Positions 6,784 through 8,036 of a DNA stretch of 8,036 nucleotides are shown here, piece after piece. The notes under the pieces are model-generated. The model ran no database searches, was not told the origin of the DNA, and was given only the letters and a program-made list of their open reading frames with translations. The stretch comes from Bacteroidetes bacterium GWA2_31_9b (GTDB lineage: Bacteria; Bacteroidota; Bacteroidia; Bacteroidales; UBA12077), in contig MENE01000041.1 of assembly GCA_001769005.1 (NCBI GenBank), forward strand, positions 1-8,036, read 5' to 3'. Numbering within the stretch: position 1 is the first letter of the stretch; each line of letters opens with the position of its first letter. The translations under genes were made by a program, and so were the position numbers.

Positions 6784-6820
6784 AATGCATATAAAATGGT
6801 ATGTCTGTTTTGTATGCATT
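6784..6820 (+). repeat. 13-bp inverted repeat in the korA leader
   Basis: AATGCATATAAAA (6784-6796) pairs with TTTTGTATGCATT (6808-6820) around an 11-base loop (6797-6807). All positions are Watson-Crick except 6792 with 6812, which is U-G in forward-strand RNA and A-C in the reverse strand, so the pairing favours a forward transcript. The outer eight bases AATGCATA/TATGCATT are a perfect palindromic pair and could instead be a protein-binding operator. There is no T tract right after it, so it is not a standard terminator. It ends 49 bases before the korA start. Confidence 0.5.
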
Positions 6821-6869
6821 TAAAATTTAAAAAAACCTGTTATTAATAATTACTAAATTAAAATTTATT

Positions 6870-8036
6870 ATGGGTAAAAAAGCAGAAGCCATTGAAAGAG
6901 ATGAAGTGGTTATCCGATTTTCGGGTGATTCTGGCGATGGTATGCAACTTACTGGTACATTGTTCTCCGATGCATCTGCATTATTTGGGAATAGTGTAAG
7001 CACATTTCCAGATTATCCTTCGGAGATACGAGCTCCTCAGGGTACAGTTGCTGGTGTTTCCGGTTTTCAAGTAAACATTGGAAGTTCAAAGGTATACACT
7101 CCTGGCGACTACTGTGATGTGTTAATAGCAATGAATCCAGCAGCACTTAAAGCAAATGCAAAATGGGTAAAACCTGGAGGAATGATTATTGTTGATAGCG
7201 ATACCTTCAATGAAAAAGGACTTCTGCGTGCTGGTTTCAAAACTGATAATGCAGTTGAAGAGCTTAAAATAGAAGATTATAAGGTAATTTTTGCAAACAT
7301 TACTGAATTGACAAAGGAAAGTTTAAAAGACTCAGGCCTTGATAACAAGAGTGTTTTGCGAAGTAAAAATATGTTTGCTCTTGGTATGGTTTATTATATT
7401 TTCTCCCGTCCATTAAATTTTACGGAGAAGTATTTTGAAACGAAGTTTAAGAAAAAACCGGAAATTGTTGAGGCCAACAAAAAGGTTCTTCGCGATGGTT
7501 TTAACTATGCTGCAAATATTCAGGCAATTCCTAATACGTATCAAATTCCTGCTGCGACAACTACACCTAAAGGAATTTATCGAAATATTAATGGGAATAC
7601 TGCTGCTGCATGGGGCTTAATTGCTGCTTCAGAGAAATCAGGTTTGCCACTTTTTTGTGGTTCATATCCTATTACTCCCGCAACTGAAATCTTAATCGAA
7701 CTTGCAAAACGTAAAGATCTTGGTGTAAAAACCTTACAGGTTGAAGATGAGATTGCCGGTATTTGTACTGCAATCGGTGCTTCTTTTGCTGGAAATTTTG
7801 CAGTAACAACTACATCAGGCCCAGGTCTTTCACTTAAGAGTGAAGCAATGGGTTTAGCAGTAATTACTGAATTACCTTTAGTTATTATAAACGTTCAGCG
7901 TGGTGGCCCTTCTACAGGATTACCAACTAAAACTGAACAATCTGATCTTTTCCAGGTATTATATGGTCGCAATGGAGAATGTCCATTGATAGTTATTGCT
8001 GCAAGTACACCAGGTAATTGTTTTGATTATGCTTTT
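6870..8036 (+). CDS. korA: 2-oxoacid:ferredoxin oxidoreductase, fused gamma-alpha subunit (2-oxoglutarate type likely), 3' truncated
   Basis: The frame is open from ATG at 6870 to the window edge (389 codons, no stop), so the gene continues outside. Such fused subunits are usually a little over 600 residues, so roughly a third is missing. Residues about 13-205 are the gamma (POR gamma) domain, opening VVIRFSGDSGDGMQLTG (13-29), with TFPDYPSEIRAPQG (45-58). From about 240 the alpha pyrimidine-binding domain begins, with YPITPATEI (266-274), EDEIAG (292-297), TTTSGPGLSLK (313-323) and QRGGPSTGLPTKTEQSDL (343-360). The last motif, with its Arg and TGLPTKTEQ, is typical of KorA. Known role: with a thiamine-diphosphate-binding beta subunit (KorB) it oxidatively decarboxylates 2-oxoglutarate to succinyl-CoA, reducing ferredoxin, in the cytosol. 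Other 2-oxoacids (branched-chain, pyruvate) cannot be ruled out. korB is expected just downstream. Base composition is somewhat less AT-rich than the neighbours, fitting strong expression. Confidence 0.9.
   Translation, partial: MGKKAEAIERDEVVIRFSGDSGDGMQLTGTLFSDASALFGNSVSTFPDYPSEIRAPQGTVAGVSGFQVNIGSSKVYTPGDYCDVLIAMNPAALKANAKWVKPGGMIIVDSDTFNEKGLLRAGFKTDNAVEELKIEDYKVIFANITELTKESLKDSGLDNKSVLRSKNMFALGMVYYIFSRPLNFTEKYFETKFKKKPEIVEANKKVLRDGFNYAANIQAIPNTYQIPAATTTPKGIYRNINGNTAAAWGLIAASEKSGLPLFCGSYPITPATEILIELAKRKDLGVKTLQVEDEIAGICTAIGASFAGNFAVTTTSGPGLSLKSEAMGLAVITELPLVIINVQRGGPSTGLPTKTEQSDLFQVLYGRNGECPLIVIAASTPGNCFDYAF

Larger units (their letters stand above)
6615..6869. promoter_or_regulatory. Divergent intergenic region between the carbonic-anhydrase-like gene and korA
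   Basis: 255 bases, very AT-rich, with no credible reading frame or RNA gene on either strand. It must contain the start signals for two divergent genes. An 11-base direct repeat (6692-6702 and 6752-6762), a possible forward -7 element (6718-6725) and an inverted repeat (6784-6820) are described separately. On the reverse strand the nearest match to the -7 consensus is TAATATTG (complement of 6729-6736, one mismatch), with no -33 partner. No promoter can be assigned firmly. Confidence 0.6.

Noticed and set aside
6949..7146. Reverse-strand 65-codon frame inside korA
   Set aside because: It is antisense to the conserved gamma domain of korA.
7435..7620. Forward 61-codon frame inside korA
   Set aside because: It is out of frame with the korA reading frame, which is continuous to the window edge; its basic, Leu-rich translation is a frame artefact.
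1..8036. Mobile elements, CRISPR arrays, tRNA or rRNA genes, or a novel defence or biosynthetic system
   Set aside because: No regular spaced repeats, transposase or integrase motifs, cloverleaf or rRNA sequence were seen; all sizeable frames belong to recognised housekeeping families.

Overview
The window looks like a chromosomal segment of a low-GC Bacteroidota (Bacteroidetes) bacterium. The evidence is strong A+T richness, signal peptides ending in the Bacteroidota-typical 'AQ'/'SQ', almost no Shine-Dalgarno sequences, a DUF6089/PorG-type barrel protein next to uppS-bamA-ompH-ompH-murI, and a 2-oxoacid:ferredoxin oxidoreductase with its gamma domain fused in front of alpha. Genus cannot be set from the sequence alone.

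Positions 1-5243 hold a tightly packed forward-strand cluster for cell-envelope biogenesis. In order it contains: the last 30 codons of a gene that resembles the tail of the next one, a PorG-like outer-membrane barrel (96-764), undecaprenyl diphosphate synthase uppS (start moved to 772), BamA with five POTRA domains (1540-4152), and two tandem OmpH/Skp-like periplasmic chaperones (4164-4676 and 4719-5243). Gaps are 2, 7, 21, 11 and 42 bases, which suggests one operon. A near-perfect hairpin with a T tract (5261-5295) closes it. Glutamate racemase murI (5306-6091) starts only 10 bases after that T tract, so it depends on read-through or on a promoter upstream of the hairpin.

On the reverse strand, converging on murI with a single base between the stop codons, is a gamma-class carbonic-anhydrase-like left-handed beta-helix protein (6093-6614). 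A 255-base AT-rich divergent intergenic region (6615-6869) separates it from the 5' part of korA (6870 to the window edge). This region contains an 11-base direct repeat 60 bases apart and a 13-bp inverted repeat in the korA leader.

Functionally, uppS (lipid carrier) and murI (D-glutamate) feed peptidoglycan precursor supply. BamA and the OmpH pair handle folding and insertion of outer-membrane proteins. The PorG-like barrel is probably both a BAM client and, by family, a type IX secretion component. The carbonic-anhydrase-like gene and korA belong to metabolism and appear separately transcribed. The gene content is conventional for the phylum and I see no undescribed system. The points worth a second look are regulatory or architectural: the hairpin just before murI, the korA leader repeats, the probable tandem PorG-like pair and an acidic BamA loop.
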